This document shows, piece by piece, positions 5,992 through 13,766 of a DNA stretch of 14,174 bases. Source of the stretch: an uncultured Faecalibacterium sp. (GTDB taxonomy: Bacteria; Bacillota; Clostridia; Oscillospirales; Ruminococcaceae). Every line of letters begins with the position of its first letter. The stretch's first letter is position 1. The position numbers were made by a program, and so were the translations under genes. The notes under the pieces were generated by a model. The model did not search any database. It saw only the letters and a list, made by a program, of their open reading frames with translations, and was not told the origin of the DNA. The stretch is from the NCBI GenBank assembly GCA_937915335.1, contig CALDLZ010000482.1:1-14174 (forward strand). Direction: 5' to 3'.

Positions 5992-6662
5992 GCGCGGGCA
6001 CCTCCCTGCTTCTGTCTGCGTTCCAGCAGGTTCACCGCCAGCAGAACCACCGCCGAGATAGCGATGTCCACCAGCACCCACTGCATAGCCCCGGCTTCAT
6101 CGTTGGTACGCCAGAGCTGATAGACCGTGGTGGCAATGGTGGCCGTCTTGCCCGGAGTGTAGCCTGCGATCATGCTGGTGGCACCGTATTCGCCCAGCGC
6201 GCGGGCAAAGGCCAGCACAGTACCAGCCAGAATGCCCTGGCGGCAGCAGGGCATCCGCACCCGCCAGAAGATCCAGGTGTTGGAAAGCCCCAGCGTCTGC
6301 GCCGACCAGGCCAGCGTCTCGTCAAAGCTTTCAAAAGCACCACGGGCCGTGCGATACATCAGCGGGAAGGCCACCACGATGGATGCGAAGATGGCGCTGT
6401 ACCAGTTCATCACCAGCTTCACGCCGAAATGTTCCATAAAGAAGATGCCCAGTGGCCGTTTGGCACCGAACAGCAGCAGCAAAAAATAGCCCACTACCGT
6501 GGGGGGCAGCACCATAGGCAGGGTGAGCACCACATCCAGCACGCCTTTGAGGGCACGCGGGAGCCTTGCGATGTAGTAGGCCGAAAAGATGCCCAGAAAG
6601 AACACCGCCGTGCAGCTGATGCCCGCAATGCGCAGGCTGTTCCATAAAGGATACCAGTCCAT
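5988..6662 (-). CDS. modB: Molybdate ABC transporter permease ModB
   Basis: A 224-residue integral membrane permease forming the molybdate channel. About five hydrophobic segments are visible, at roughly 11-33, 43-66, 87-104, 144-157 and 195-212. The cytoplasmic coupling loop that meets ModC is at about 114-138 (DETLAWSAQTLGLSNTWIFW), followed by ALGEYGATSMIAG, which is typical of molybdate permeases. Start ATG 6662 gives a normal N-terminus (MDWYPLWNSLRIA); it lies four bases after the modA stop with no clear ribosome binding site, so it is probably translated by coupling. Length is usual for the family. Confidence 0.93.
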   Translation of the reverse strand: MDWYPLWNSLRIAGISCTAVFFLGIFSAYYIARLPRALKGVLDVVLTLPMVLPPTVVGYFLLLLFGAKRPLGIFFMEHFGVKLVMNWYSAIFASIVVAFPLMYRTARGAFESFDETLAWSAQTLGLSNTWIFWRVRMPCCRQGILAGTVLAFARALGEYGATSMIAGYTPGKTATIATTVYQLWRTNDEAGAMQWVLVDIAISAVVLLAVNLLERRQKQGGARA

Positions 6663-6666
6663 ACGT

Positions 6667-7524
6667 TTACACCGCGCTGAAACCGACGCGCTCAAAGACA
6701 GACATGGCGTCCTCGGTCTGCAGGTAATCCAGGAACTTCCGGGCCGCCTCGACATGGGGAGCGTTCTTCATCACAGCGGCGGGGTAGATGACCTGACCAC
6801 ACATCTCGGCGGTGGCTTCGTCCACGGGGGGCAGCCCGGCACTGTATGCGTCGGTGCAGTAGACGACACCGGCATCCACGCTGGCCTCGCTGACCTGGGT
6901 GGTGACTTCCTTGACGTTGGAGCCGTAGGTAATGACACCGGCAGCAGCCAGCGCTTCCTCGTCCAGATCATAGTAAGCCAGGATCTTCTGGGTGTACTGC
7001 CCCACGGGCACATCACTGTTGCCCATGCAGAACAGGATATCCCCAGCCCTCAGGTGCTCAGCCAGATCATCGAAGCTCTGGATTTTCTTCTCGCTGCCCT
7101 CGGGCACGCAGAGCACGACCTTGTTTTCCAGCAGATCCACACGGGTGGAGGGTTCCACGAAATCCAGCCCCTCGGTGTTCACATCGGAGGAAGCGGTGCT
7201 GTCCAGCTGGTTCATCTGCTTCTGACCGGCAGAGAGGAACAGGTCGCAGTCAGCACCTTCCTGGATCTGAGTCTTGAGGGTGCCGGAGGAATCAAAGTTG
7301 AAGCTGAAGGTCACACCGGGGTTCTCGGCAGAGTAGTCCTGTGCGATGGCGTTCAGGGTCTCGGTCAGGGAAGCGGCTGCAAAAACGATCAGCTCCACGC
7401 TTTCACCGGAAGCGGCTTCGGAAGAAGCGGTGCTGCCGGAAGAACCGCAGGCGTTCAGGGCAGCAGAGGCGGCTGCGATGCCGGCAGCGCACAGAAAGCT
7501 GCGGCGGGAAATCGTGGGTTTCAT
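6667..7524 (-). CDS. modA: Molybdate-binding lipoprotein ModA
   Basis: A 285-residue extracellular solute-binding protein that captures molybdate for ModBC. The N-terminus carries a signal peptide with the twin-arginine-like SRRSFL at residues 6-11 and a lipobox LNAC with C26 as the lipid-modified residue, followed by a Gly/Ser/Ala-rich linker. The mature domain opens with ELIVFAAASLTETLNAIAQD, a hallmark of ModA, and has the family's FSAG-like segment as LFLSAGQKQMNQL. Start ATG 7524 has AAAGGAG eight bases before it; the frame stays open upstream only through the preceding gene. It lies 13 bases after the MOSC-MogA gene. The anion could also be tungstate. Confidence 0.92.
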   Translation of the reverse strand: MKPTISRRSFLCAAGIAAASAALNACGSSGSTASSEAASGESVELIVFAAASLTETLNAIAQDYSAENPGVTFSFNFDSSGTLKTQIQEGADCDLFLSAGQKQMNQLDSTASSDVNTEGLDFVEPSTRVDLLENKVVLCVPEGSEKKIQSFDDLAEHLRAGDILFCMGNSDVPVGQYTQKILAYYDLDEEALAAAGVITYGSNVKEVTTQVSEASVDAGVVYCTDAYSAGLPPVDEATAEMCGQVIYPAAVMKNAPHVEAARKFLDYLQTEDAMSVFERVGFSAV

Positions 7525-7537
7525 CAATAATACTCCT

Positions 7538-8470
7538 TTACTTTCTAGCGCATTCACCGTCCAGCCCGGCGGCAATGCGGATGCCGTGCTCCAGACTGGG
7601 CAGAATATACGCAAGGTTTTCCCGCACCGCCTTGGGGCTGCCGGGCAGGTTGACGATAAGGGTCTTGCCCCGCAGGACACTGGCGGCACGGCTGAGCATC
7701 CCGCGCGGGGTGATGCTCAGGCTGTGGTACCGCATGGCCTCGGCAATGCCGGGAGCATTGCGGTCAGCCACCGAAAGAGTCACCTCCGGGGTGATATCCC
7801 GGGGTGAAAAGCCGGTACCACCGGTGGTCAGGATCAGGTTCACCTGTCGGCCATCAGCCAGCCGGATGAGGTTTGCCTTGAGAGAGGCGGCTTCGTCGGG
7901 CAAAAGCAGGGTCTCTTCCACCCGATATCCTGCGGCCGTGAGCATTCCCACAATGAGCGGACCGCTCTCGTCCTCCCGCTCGCCCCGGCTGCCTTTGTCG
8001 GACAGGGTGATGACCGCCGCGCGCAGGGGCGGGTTTTCCAGCGGGGGCAGCAGGGTCATCTCGTCCCCCACCCGGATGGTGCCGCCGTGGAGCACCCGGG
8101 CAAACACGCCCTCCCGGGGCATGATACACTCGCCGGTCTGCTGCTTGATGACGCAGTCATTGTGGCACTCCTTGCCGATCTGGGTCATTTCCAGCACTAC
8201 ATCGCCGATAGCAAATCGGCTGGGCACAGGCAGAGCGGCAAAGTCAAAGCCCTCCACCACCAAATTTTCCCCAAAAGCGCCATAATCCACCCACACTTTT
8301 TTGCGGAACCGCTCGATCTTTTCCGCGCTCAGCAGGCTGACCTGCCGGTGCCAGTTGCCACCGTGAGCATCGCCCTCAATGCCCCATTCCGGGGTCAGGC
8401 GGGCGCTTTCCACCGGGGTCTTGACCGTGCCCCGCCGGGGGCTGGTGCAGATGGCCAGAAGCTTTCCCAT
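7538..8470 (-). CDS. MOSC domain-MogA/MoaB fusion, molybdenum cofactor protein
   Basis: A 310-residue two-domain protein. Residues 1 to about 145 form a MOSC domain, the sulfur-carrier fold of molybdenum cofactor sulfurases, with the start LLAICTSPRRGTVKTPV, the segment GIEGDAHGG and conserved cysteines in KECHNDCVI (C102, C106). Residues about 149-310 form a MogA/MoaB domain that adenylylates molybdopterin before metal insertion, with DESGP (167-171), TTGGTG (215-220) and LPGSPKA (275-281). The fusion occurs in other Firmicutes, so it is rare rather than new; whether the MOSC half sulfurates the cofactor or carries it is unknown. Start ATG 8470 has GGAGG six bases before it. Two bases separate it from the moaA stop. 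Confidence 0.9.
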   Translation of the reverse strand: MGKLLAICTSPRRGTVKTPVESARLTPEWGIEGDAHGGNWHRQVSLLSAEKIERFRKKVWVDYGAFGENLVVEGFDFAALPVPSRFAIGDVVLEMTQIGKECHNDCVIKQQTGECIMPREGVFARVLHGGTIRVGDEMTLLPPLENPPLRAAVITLSDKGSRGEREDESGPLIVGMLTAAGYRVEETLLLPDEAASLKANLIRLADGRQVNLILTTGGTGFSPRDITPEVTLSVADRNAPGIAEAMRYHSLSITPRGMLSRAASVLRGKTLIVNLPGSPKAVRENLAYILPSLEHGIRIAAGLDGECARK

Positions 8471-8472
8471 GG

Positions 8473-9447
8473 TTATCCTCCAATTCGGAACATGCCCCGC
8501 GTGGCGGGGATGTTCTGTTTCCATTCAAAATGATGTTCCTGGGGCTTTTCCCAGACGGTACGCCGGATGGCCGCCAGCAGCTCTTCATCCGCTGCACCGT
8601 CCCGCAGCAGGCTGCGCAGGTCACAGCCCATTTCACTGGCAAGACAGGGACGCAGAAAGCCCTGGCTGGTCAGCCGCACCCGGTTACAGGTGGCACAGAA
8701 CTTGCCGTGAACAGCGGCAATAAAGCCGAGGTTCCCCTTCCAACCCGGGGCTGTGTAGTAGACGGCGGGGCCGTTCCCCAGCAACTTTTCCCCGGGCAAT
8801 GGGGCCAGCTCCGGCCAGTGCTTCCGGAAACGGGCCAGCACCTCAAGCCCCGGGATGCAGGACATGGCCGCGCCGTAACCAATGGGCATCATCTCGATAA
8901 AGCGCACCTGCACCGGCTTTTCCCGCGCCAAGGCGGCCAGCTGTTCCAGCTCGCCCTCGTTCACCCCCACCTGGGGCACACAGTTCAGCTTGACCGGAAT
9001 GCCGCTTTCCAACGCAGCATGGATGCCCGCCTGCACGGCGGCAAATTCATTCCGGGCCGTGATCTTTGCGAAGGTCTCCGGATTCAGCGTATCCAGACTG
9101 ATGTTCACGCTGTCCAGTCCGGCATCCAGCAGGGCGGGCAGCTGCCGTGCCAGCAGCGTTCCGTTGGTGGTTATGGCGACCTTGCGGATGCCGGGGATGG
9201 CCTTCAGCCCCCGCACCAGCTGGTCAACGTCCCTGCACACAAGCGGTTCCCCGCCCGTGACCCGGATGGCATCCACGCCGCACCGGGCAAACAGAGCGGC
9301 AAGACGCAGAAATTCCTCGTAAGTCAGGATCTCCTCATGGGCCAGCTTGGGCACACCATCGGGCATACAGTAACGGCAGCGCAGATTACACAGATCCGTG
9401 ATGGAAAGCCGCAGATAGTGGATCTCACGCCTCCGGGAATCAAACAT
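8473..9447 (-). CDS. moaA: GTP 3',8-cyclase MoaA (radical SAM)
   Basis: A 324-residue radical S-adenosylmethionine enzyme that starts molybdopterin synthesis by rearranging GTP to 3',8-cyclo-GTP. The first 4Fe-4S cluster is held by C20, C24 and C27 (CNLRCRYC), the SAM-binding GGEP is at 65-68, and the second cluster by C251, C254 and C268 (CX2CX13C). The protein ends in Gly-Gly, the tail that enters the active site in MoaA enzymes. All signature features are intact. Start ATG 9447 overlaps the end of moaC by eight bases and has GGAGG just upstream. Cytoplasmic; works with MoaC of the same operon. Confidence 0.96.
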   Translation of the reverse strand: MFDSRRREIHYLRLSITDLCNLRCRYCMPDGVPKLAHEEILTYEEFLRLAALFARCGVDAIRVTGGEPLVCRDVDQLVRGLKAIPGIRKVAITTNGTLLARQLPALLDAGLDSVNISLDTLNPETFAKITARNEFAAVQAGIHAALESGIPVKLNCVPQVGVNEGELEQLAALAREKPVQVRFIEMMPIGYGAAMSCIPGLEVLARFRKHWPELAPLPGEKLLGNGPAVYYTAPGWKGNLGFIAAVHGKFCATCNRVRLTSQGFLRPCLASEMGCDLRSLLRDGAADEELLAAIRRTVWEKPQEHHFEWKQNIPATRGMFRIGG

Positions 9448-9931
9448 AGCCGCCCTCCGCCCGAATGTAGTGGCCGCTCTTGCCGCCGGTCTTTTCCACA
9501 AGGTAGATCTCGCCCAGCTCCATTCCCTTGTCCACAGCCTTGCACATATCATAAATGGTGAGCAGGGCCGTGGAAACGCCGGTCAGGGCTTCCATCTCCA
9601 CGCCTGTCACCCCGCTGGTCTTGACGGTGCAGAGCACCTCCACGACCCGGCGTTCGGGGCAAAGCTTGAACTCGATGTTTACCTTAGTCAGCGGCAGCGG
9701 ATGGCACAGGGGGATAAGGTCACTGGTGCGCTTGGTTGCCATGATGCCGGCCACCCGTGCTACCCCCAGCACGTCTCCCTTTTTCACGGTGCCGCTCTTC
9801 ACGGCGGCGAAGGCCTCGGCGTTCATGGTAATGCTGCCGTGGGCCGTGGCTTCCCGGGCCGTGACAGGCTTTTCGCTCACGTCCACCATCTGGGCATTGC
9901 CGCTGTTATCAAAATGGGTCAGTTGATTCAT
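9440..9931 (-). CDS. moaC: Cyclic pyranopterin monophosphate synthase MoaC
   Basis: A 163-residue enzyme that converts the MoaA product to cyclic pyranopterin monophosphate. The family signature [23 protein letters not shown] includes H77, and D128 and K131 sit in [11 protein letters not shown], at the same residue numbers as the known catalytic pair of the E. coli enzyme. The length is normal. Start ATG 9931 has GAGGG six bases before it. It lies eight bases after the moeA-like stop and overlaps moaA by eight bases, so both products of the first pathway step are made together. Confidence 0.96.
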   Translation of the reverse strand: MNQLTHFDNSGNAQMVDVSEKPVTAREATAHGSITMNAEAFAAVKSGTVKKGDVLGVARVAGIMATKRTSDLIPLCHPLPLTKVNIEFKLCPERRVVEVLCTVKTSGVTGVEMEALTGVSTALLTIYDMCKAVDKGMELGEIYLVEKTGGKSGHYIRAEGGYV

Positions 9932-9939
9932 AGTTTCCC

Positions 9940-10959
9940 TCAACAGTGCCCGAACCCGCAGTTGGGCCAGTGGCACTCGGTGCAGCCCAGGCAAAGACCG
10001 CCCTCCCCCAGCCGGGCGATATCCTCGGCGGTGATGGGGTCATCGGCCAGCAGACGGGGCAGCAGCAGATCAAAAATGGTGCGCTTGGCGTACATCACAC
10101 AGCCGGGCAGGCCGCAGACGGGCACACCGTCCAGATAGCTGACCAGGAACATGGCCCCGGGCAGAACGGGCGCACCGTATGTGATGATGTCCGCTCCGGT
10201 GTTTTTGATCGCCAGCGGGGTGCGGTCGTCGGGGTCCACGCTCATGCCGCCGGTGGTAAAGATGAGTTCGCAGCCTGCGGCTCTGGCCTCCAGAATGGCG
10301 GCGGTGATGCCCGCCGGGTCATCGTCACAGACCTTGTGATAAGTCATCTCACAACCGTACTCGGCCAGCTTCTGCTCCAGAACGGGCGTGAATTTATCTT
10401 CTATGCGCCCCTTGAACACCTCGCTGCCGGTAGTGATGACGGCAAACTTTTTCTGATGGAAGGGCAGAACGTTCAGAATGGGTTCCGGGCCGGCAGCGGC
10501 CTGCATGGCATCCATCTTTTCCTGCTCAATGACCAGCGGGATGATGCGGGTACCCGCCAGCTTAGTTCCCTTCTTCACGGGCAGGTCGCCATGAACAGTG
10601 GCGATCATCATCTGGGGGATACTGTTCACCGCCAGCAGAGCCCGGCGGTCGATCTTGAGCAAGCCATCGCAGTCGGCGATCAGCTCGATCTTTCCCTCCT
10701 TGGGCTCGGTGCCATGGATGTTCCGCCCGGCAGCGGCCTTGTAGAGCAGGGCGGCGGCTTCATCCTCGTGCAGGATGCCAGGCTTCTTCTCCCAGACGTA
10801 CAGATTCTCCTTGCCGATGCTCAGCAGCACCGGAATATCCTCAGGCCGGACGATATGTCCCTTGCGGAACTTTGCGCCCTTGAATTCCCCCGGGATGATC
10901 TGGGTGATATCATGGCAGAGCACCTGCCCCACCGCGTCCTCTGTGCGGATCAGTTTCAT
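9940..10959 (-). CDS. MoeA-like molybdopterin-binding protein with Cys-rich tail
   Basis: A 339-residue protein with a MoCF-biosynthesis (MoeA/MogA-type) domain at about 170-300: [29 protein letters not shown] and [10 protein letters not shown], which make up the molybdopterin site. The N-terminal 165 residues (opening [18 protein letters not shown]) match Firmicute MoeA-like proteins rather than the four-domain MoeA of E. coli, which is longer. The last 17 residues hold five cysteines, C323, C326, C329, C334 and C339, possibly a metal or Fe-S site. It probably takes part in metal insertion, or in maturing a particular molybdoenzyme; I infer this from the domain and operon only. Start ATG 10959 has GAGGG eight bases before it; the open frame upstream is not family-like. 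Confidence 0.85.
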   Translation of the reverse strand: MKLIRTEDAVGQVLCHDITQIIPGEFKGAKFRKGHIVRPEDIPVLLSIGKENLYVWEKKPGILHEDEAAALLYKAAAGRNIHGTEPKEGKIELIADCDGLLKIDRRALLAVNSIPQMMIATVHGDLPVKKGTKLAGTRIIPLVIEQEKMDAMQAAAGPEPILNVLPFHQKKFAVITTGSEVFKGRIEDKFTPVLEQKLAEYGCEMTYHKVCDDDPAGITAAILEARAAGCELIFTTGGMSVDPDDRTPLAIKNTGADIITYGAPVLPGAMFLVSYLDGVPVCGLPGCVMYAKRTIFDLLLPRLLADDPITAEDIARLGEGGLCLGCTECHWPNCGFGHC

Positions 10960-10972
10960 GGTCGTTCCCTCT

Positions 10973-11491
10973 TTACAGTGCCGGCATCTGCGCGGTGATC
11001 CAGTCGGCCAACGCTTCCGGCGCGTCCAGCGCAAAATCCGCACCCGGAACATCCCCCACGATGGCCAGCGGCTCAAAGGAGACCAGCTCCTCCGAGACTG
11101 CCTTGCAGGCCACCTCGATCTTGGGCCAGCCGCTGTCGGCAAAGCCCTCCATCAGCACCAGGTCATAGCCATGCCGCTCGAACAGGGCCAGCAGATCCTG
11201 CTCGTTCAGGCGAAATTCCTCGGTCAGCAGGTAGCGGCCAGCCGAATATGCCGCCACCCCAGCGGCACCGGCCTCGTGCAGACGGGCGGCATCCGTGCCC
11301 GGCACCGCCGGGGTGAGCTCCTGCCCGTCGTGCTTGATAACGCCCACCTTCAGGCCCCGTGCCCGCAGCAGGGGGATAAGTTTTTCCAATAAGGCCGTTT
11401 TGCCGCTGCCCTGGGCACCGCTGACGGCCAGCACCGCCGGGCGTTTCAGGTTCAGCTCCGCGGCAAGCGCCTGTTTCTGTTCGCTGTACAA
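10973..11491 (-). CDS. mobB: Molybdopterin-guanine dinucleotide biosynthesis protein MobB
   Basis: A 172-residue P-loop GTPase-like protein that assists MobA in adding a nucleotide to molybdopterin. Walker A is GAQGSGKT at 25-32; VIKHDG (51-56), GTDAARLHEAGA (65-76) and VLMEGF followed by PKIEV (112-127) are family motifs. It is the first gene of the eight-gene molybdenum operon. The start is a TTG at 11491, supported by GGAGG nine bases upstream; no ATG or GTG in frame fits better. The weak start may limit MobB output. mobA is not in the window. Confidence 0.9.
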   Translation of the reverse strand: MYSEQKQALAAELNLKRPAVLAVSGAQGSGKTALLEKLIPLLRARGLKVGVIKHDGQELTPAVPGTDAARLHEAGAAGVAAYSAGRYLLTEEFRLNEQDLLALFERHGYDLVLMEGFADSGWPKIEVACKAVSEELVSFEPLAIVGDVPGADFALDAPEALADWITAQMPAL

Positions 11492-11524
11492 AGTTCAATA
11501 CCTCCACTTGATCCTGTTTTCCCT

Positions 11525-11553
11525 ATTGTAGCACGCTTTTGCCCCGCTGAAAA
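11525..11553 (-). promoter_or_regulatory. Promoter of the molybdenum operon
   Basis: On the minus strand TACAAT (11525-11530, five of six) is preceded by TGC, an extended -10, and after a 17-base spacer by TTTTCA (11548-11553, four of six to -35). The leader to mobB is about 30 bases, too short for a molybdenum-cofactor riboswitch. Confidence 0.6.
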
Positions 11554-11558
11554 GCACC

Positions 11559-11601
11559 CAGACCCCGCCAAACGGAATTTGGAACAAAATGTCAGGGTCT
11601 G
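11559..11601. repeat. Nested inverted repeats between the divergent promoters
   Basis: CAGACCC (11559-11565) and GGGTCTG (11595-11601) are a perfect seven-base inverted repeat. Inside it CCAAA (11568-11572) and TTTGG (11578-11582) form a second. Their position between two -35 sites would suit a regulator, but arms this short may be chance. Confidence 0.3.
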
Positions 11602-11604
11602 TCG

Positions 11605-11633
11605 TTTCCATTTTTCCGGCTTTGTGATATACT
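11605..11633 (+). promoter_or_regulatory. Promoter of the glycerophosphodiesterase gene
   Basis: TTTCCA (11605-11610, four of six) and TATACT (11628-11633, five of six) are 17 bases apart, and TGA before the -10 makes an extended -10. It faces away from the mobB promoter; the two -35 sites are about 50 bases apart. Confidence 0.6.
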
Positions 11634-11672
11634 AGTTTTATATCATTCCTTTACAGATCTGTTACGCATACC

Positions 11673-11679
11673 GAGGTGG
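11673..11679 (+). promoter_or_regulatory. Ribosome binding site deciding the glycerophosphodiesterase start
   Basis: GAGGTGG followed by AATCC resembles the anti-16S consensus GAGGTGATCC. It stands eight bases before TTG 11688 and contains the alternative GTG at 11676. Confidence 0.6.
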
Positions 11680-11687
11680 AATCCATT

Positions 11688-13649
11688 TTGAAGCATCCTT
11701 TTTCTTCCTTCGGGCAGGCCAACCGGACGTATAAAGACATCCGCAGTGCCGCCCGTTCCCTGGCGCGCCGTTCATCGACCGCCGTGCTGACGGCGGCCGT
11801 GGTCTACCGCATCCTCACCGACCTGCTCTTCCTGCCCGCCATGAACAGCATCTGGGCGCTGACACTGCGCTATTCACCGGTGAATTATCTGACCAACAAC
11901 AATGCCCACGAGATCTTCACCTCACCGTCCATCCTGGGCGGCATCCTGCTCATTGCCCTGCTGGTGGCGTTCTGGAACCTGTACGTGTTCTCTATCCTGA
12001 TGCACGGCCTCGAGCTGGCCCGCCGGGGCGAGAAGCTGCGGCTTGGCCCGTTGTTCGCCCGGTCGCTGGCGGATATCCGCCACGCCCTGCTCCCCAAGAA
12101 CTGGCCTATCCTGTTCTACTGTGCCGTCCTCATCCCTTTTACAGATGTGTTCGTTACCTCCAATTATATCTCCCAGCTGGCCGTCCCCGAGTATATCATG
12201 GGTGTCATCCGGGCAAAACCGCTCTATCTGGCGCTTTACCTCGCCATTTTTGCGGCAGCGCTGCTGCTGACCATTTTCTGGAGCATGGTGCTCCCCCTCT
12301 TCACACTGGAGCGCAAGAGCCTGCGGGAGGCCGCCCACGAAAGCGTTGCCTATGTGAAGGAACGCTTTTTCCGGCTGACTGCCGTGCTGGTGCGCTGGAA
12401 TTTCGGCGTGCTGCTCAAGACCGGGCTGGCCTTTGCGGGGGCTTCCCTGCTGGTCTACGGTGCGGCGGCGCTGGTCGGTCTGCGGAGCACCCGGGCCATG
12501 CTGCTGCTCTCCCGGGCGCTGTATCTGGTGGAGATCCCCTTCTTCGGCTTCCTGATGGACTGCCATGTTTCCGTGGCCCAGTGCATCATCTTAAAGTTTT
12601 TGTATGACCGCCACAACGACCACCCCCTTGAGGAACGCCCGGACGGCAGGCGTTACCGTTCCGGCGGCAAGGTGCTGCTTACGATCATGGTAGCCGGGGT
12701 GACGCTGGTCACCGGGCTGGCGGCAGGCTATCTCTACACCTTGCCCCAGGATGATGCCTTGCTCACTGCCGTGGGCGGCGTGACCCCCATCGTCACCTTC
12801 CACCGGGGCGACTGCACCGTGGCACCGGAAAACACCATTCCCGCCTTTCGATCAGCCATCCTCAAGGGCGGCGACCGCATTGAGCTGGACGTGCAGATGA
12901 CCAGTGACGGCGTGGTGGTGGTGACCCACGATTCCAACCTCAAACGCTGCACCGGCAAAAACGCCAAGGTCTACGACCTGACCTATGCCGAGGTGGAGCA
13001 GCTGGACGCAGGCAGCTGGTTCAGCAGCCGCTTTGCAGGTACCAAAGTTCCCACGCTGGAGCAGGTATTGCAGCTGTGTCAGGGCCGCATTGGCCTGAAC
13101 GTGGAGATCAAGCCCAGCACCTCCACCCCCACATTGGAAGCCGAGACCGTGCGCCTGCTGCGGGAGTACGGTTTTGATGGTTCCAACTGCGTTATCACCT
13201 CTCAGAACTACGAGACCCTGCACAAGGTCAAGCAGCTGGCACCCGAGTACCCCACCGGCTACATTCTGGCTCTGGGCGTGGGCAACTACTACGACTTGCC
13301 CGATGCCGACTTTTTCAGCGTCGAGACCACCTTTATCACCTCCGGCATGGTCAACGCCATCCATCTGCGGGGCAAGACCGTCTCTGCCTGGACCATTGAC
13401 CGGGAAACGGATGCTTCTCACATGCTGGAGCTGGGCGTGGATGATCTCATCACCGATAAGCCCGACATGGTGCAGGATCTGCTGGCTCAGAACCAGCAGG
13501 TGGATAACACCCTGCTCGACTTCCGTGACCTGCTCAACGCTCTGCTCCATCCCGAACAGCCCGAAGAGGACACTACCCCCGTCGAGGACGCGGAGGAAAC
13601 CATCACCGATGCCGTGGAGAACCCGGAAGAATTCGTGGATGCAGCGTAA
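11688..13649 (+). CDS. Membrane-anchored glycerophosphodiester phosphodiesterase
   Basis: A 653-residue protein with two parts. Residues 1 to about 350 hold several hydrophobic helices (about 35-52, 82-106, 140-158, 179-205, 239-264, 272-290, 329-350), matching the membrane domain often fused to this enzyme in Firmicutes. Residues about 365-600 are a GDPD TIM-barrel with H372/R373 and E381/N382 (FHRGDCTVAPENT), E399/D401 (ELDVQMTSDG), H414/D415 and E473/K475 (NVEIKP), the usual metal and catalytic residues. It cleaves glycerophosphodiesters to glycerol-3-phosphate and an alcohol; the anchoring suggests lipid or teichoic-acid headgroups, which is inference. The last 45 residues are highly acidic. 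Start TTG 11688 fits the GAGGTGG site; GTG 11676 is possible. It is the only plus-strand gene and is monocistronic. Confidence 0.9.
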   Translation: MKHPFSSFGQANRTYKDIRSAARSLARRSSTAVLTAAVVYRILTDLLFLPAMNSIWALTLRYSPVNYLTNNNAHEIFTSPSILGGILLIALLVAFWNLYVFSILMHGLELARRGEKLRLGPLFARSLADIRHALLPKNWPILFYCAVLIPFTDVFVTSNYISQLAVPEYIMGVIRAKPLYLALYLAIFAAALLLTIFWSMVLPLFTLERKSLREAAHESVAYVKERFFRLTAVLVRWNFGVLLKTGLAFAGASLLVYGAAALVGLRSTRAMLLLSRALYLVEIPFFGFLMDCHVSVAQCIILKFLYDRHNDHPLEERPDGRRYRSGGKVLLTIMVAGVTLVTGLAAGYLYTLPQDDALLTAVGGVTPIVTFHRGDCTVAPENTIPAFRSAILKGGDRIELDVQMTSDGVVVVTHDSNLKRCTGKNAKVYDLTYAEVEQLDAGSWFSSRFAGTKVPTLEQVLQLCQGRIGLNVEIKPSTSTPTLEAETVRLLREYGFDGSNCVITSQNYETLHKVKQLAPEYPTGYILALGVGNYYDLPDADFFSVETTFITSGMVNAIHLRGKTVSAWTIDRETDASHMLELGVDDLITDKPDMVQDLLAQNQQVDNTLLDFRDLLNALLHPEQPEEDTTPVEDAEETITDAVENPEEFVDAA

Positions 13650-13721
13650 AAGGCTGCGCCCATTCCAATAAAAACCGCGCTGACCACCTCGCCGTGGAAT
13701 AACACTTCCCTAAAACAGAAC

Positions 13722-13766
13722 ATCCCCGCACGACCTGTCAGAACAGGATGTGCGGGGATTCTTTTA
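13722..13766 (+). terminator. Terminator between the convergent genes
   Basis: ATCCCCGCAC (13722-13731) and GTGCGGGGAT (13750-13759) make a perfect ten-base GC-rich stem, with an inner CCTGT/ACAGG pair, followed by TCTTTT. It ends the glycerophosphodiesterase transcript. On the minus strand it begins right at the ecfT stop codon and runs into GTTCTGTTTTA, so it probably serves both directions. Confidence 0.88.

Noticed and set aside
5992..6081. N-terminal extension of ModC
   Set aside because: The upstream part reads in another frame of modB and is unlike ABC proteins; GTG 5991 with GTGA overlap gives the normal ModC N-terminus.
11492..11530. Molybdenum-cofactor riboswitch upstream of mobB
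   Set aside because: The leader from the predicted start to mobB is only about 30 bases, far too short for that aptamer.
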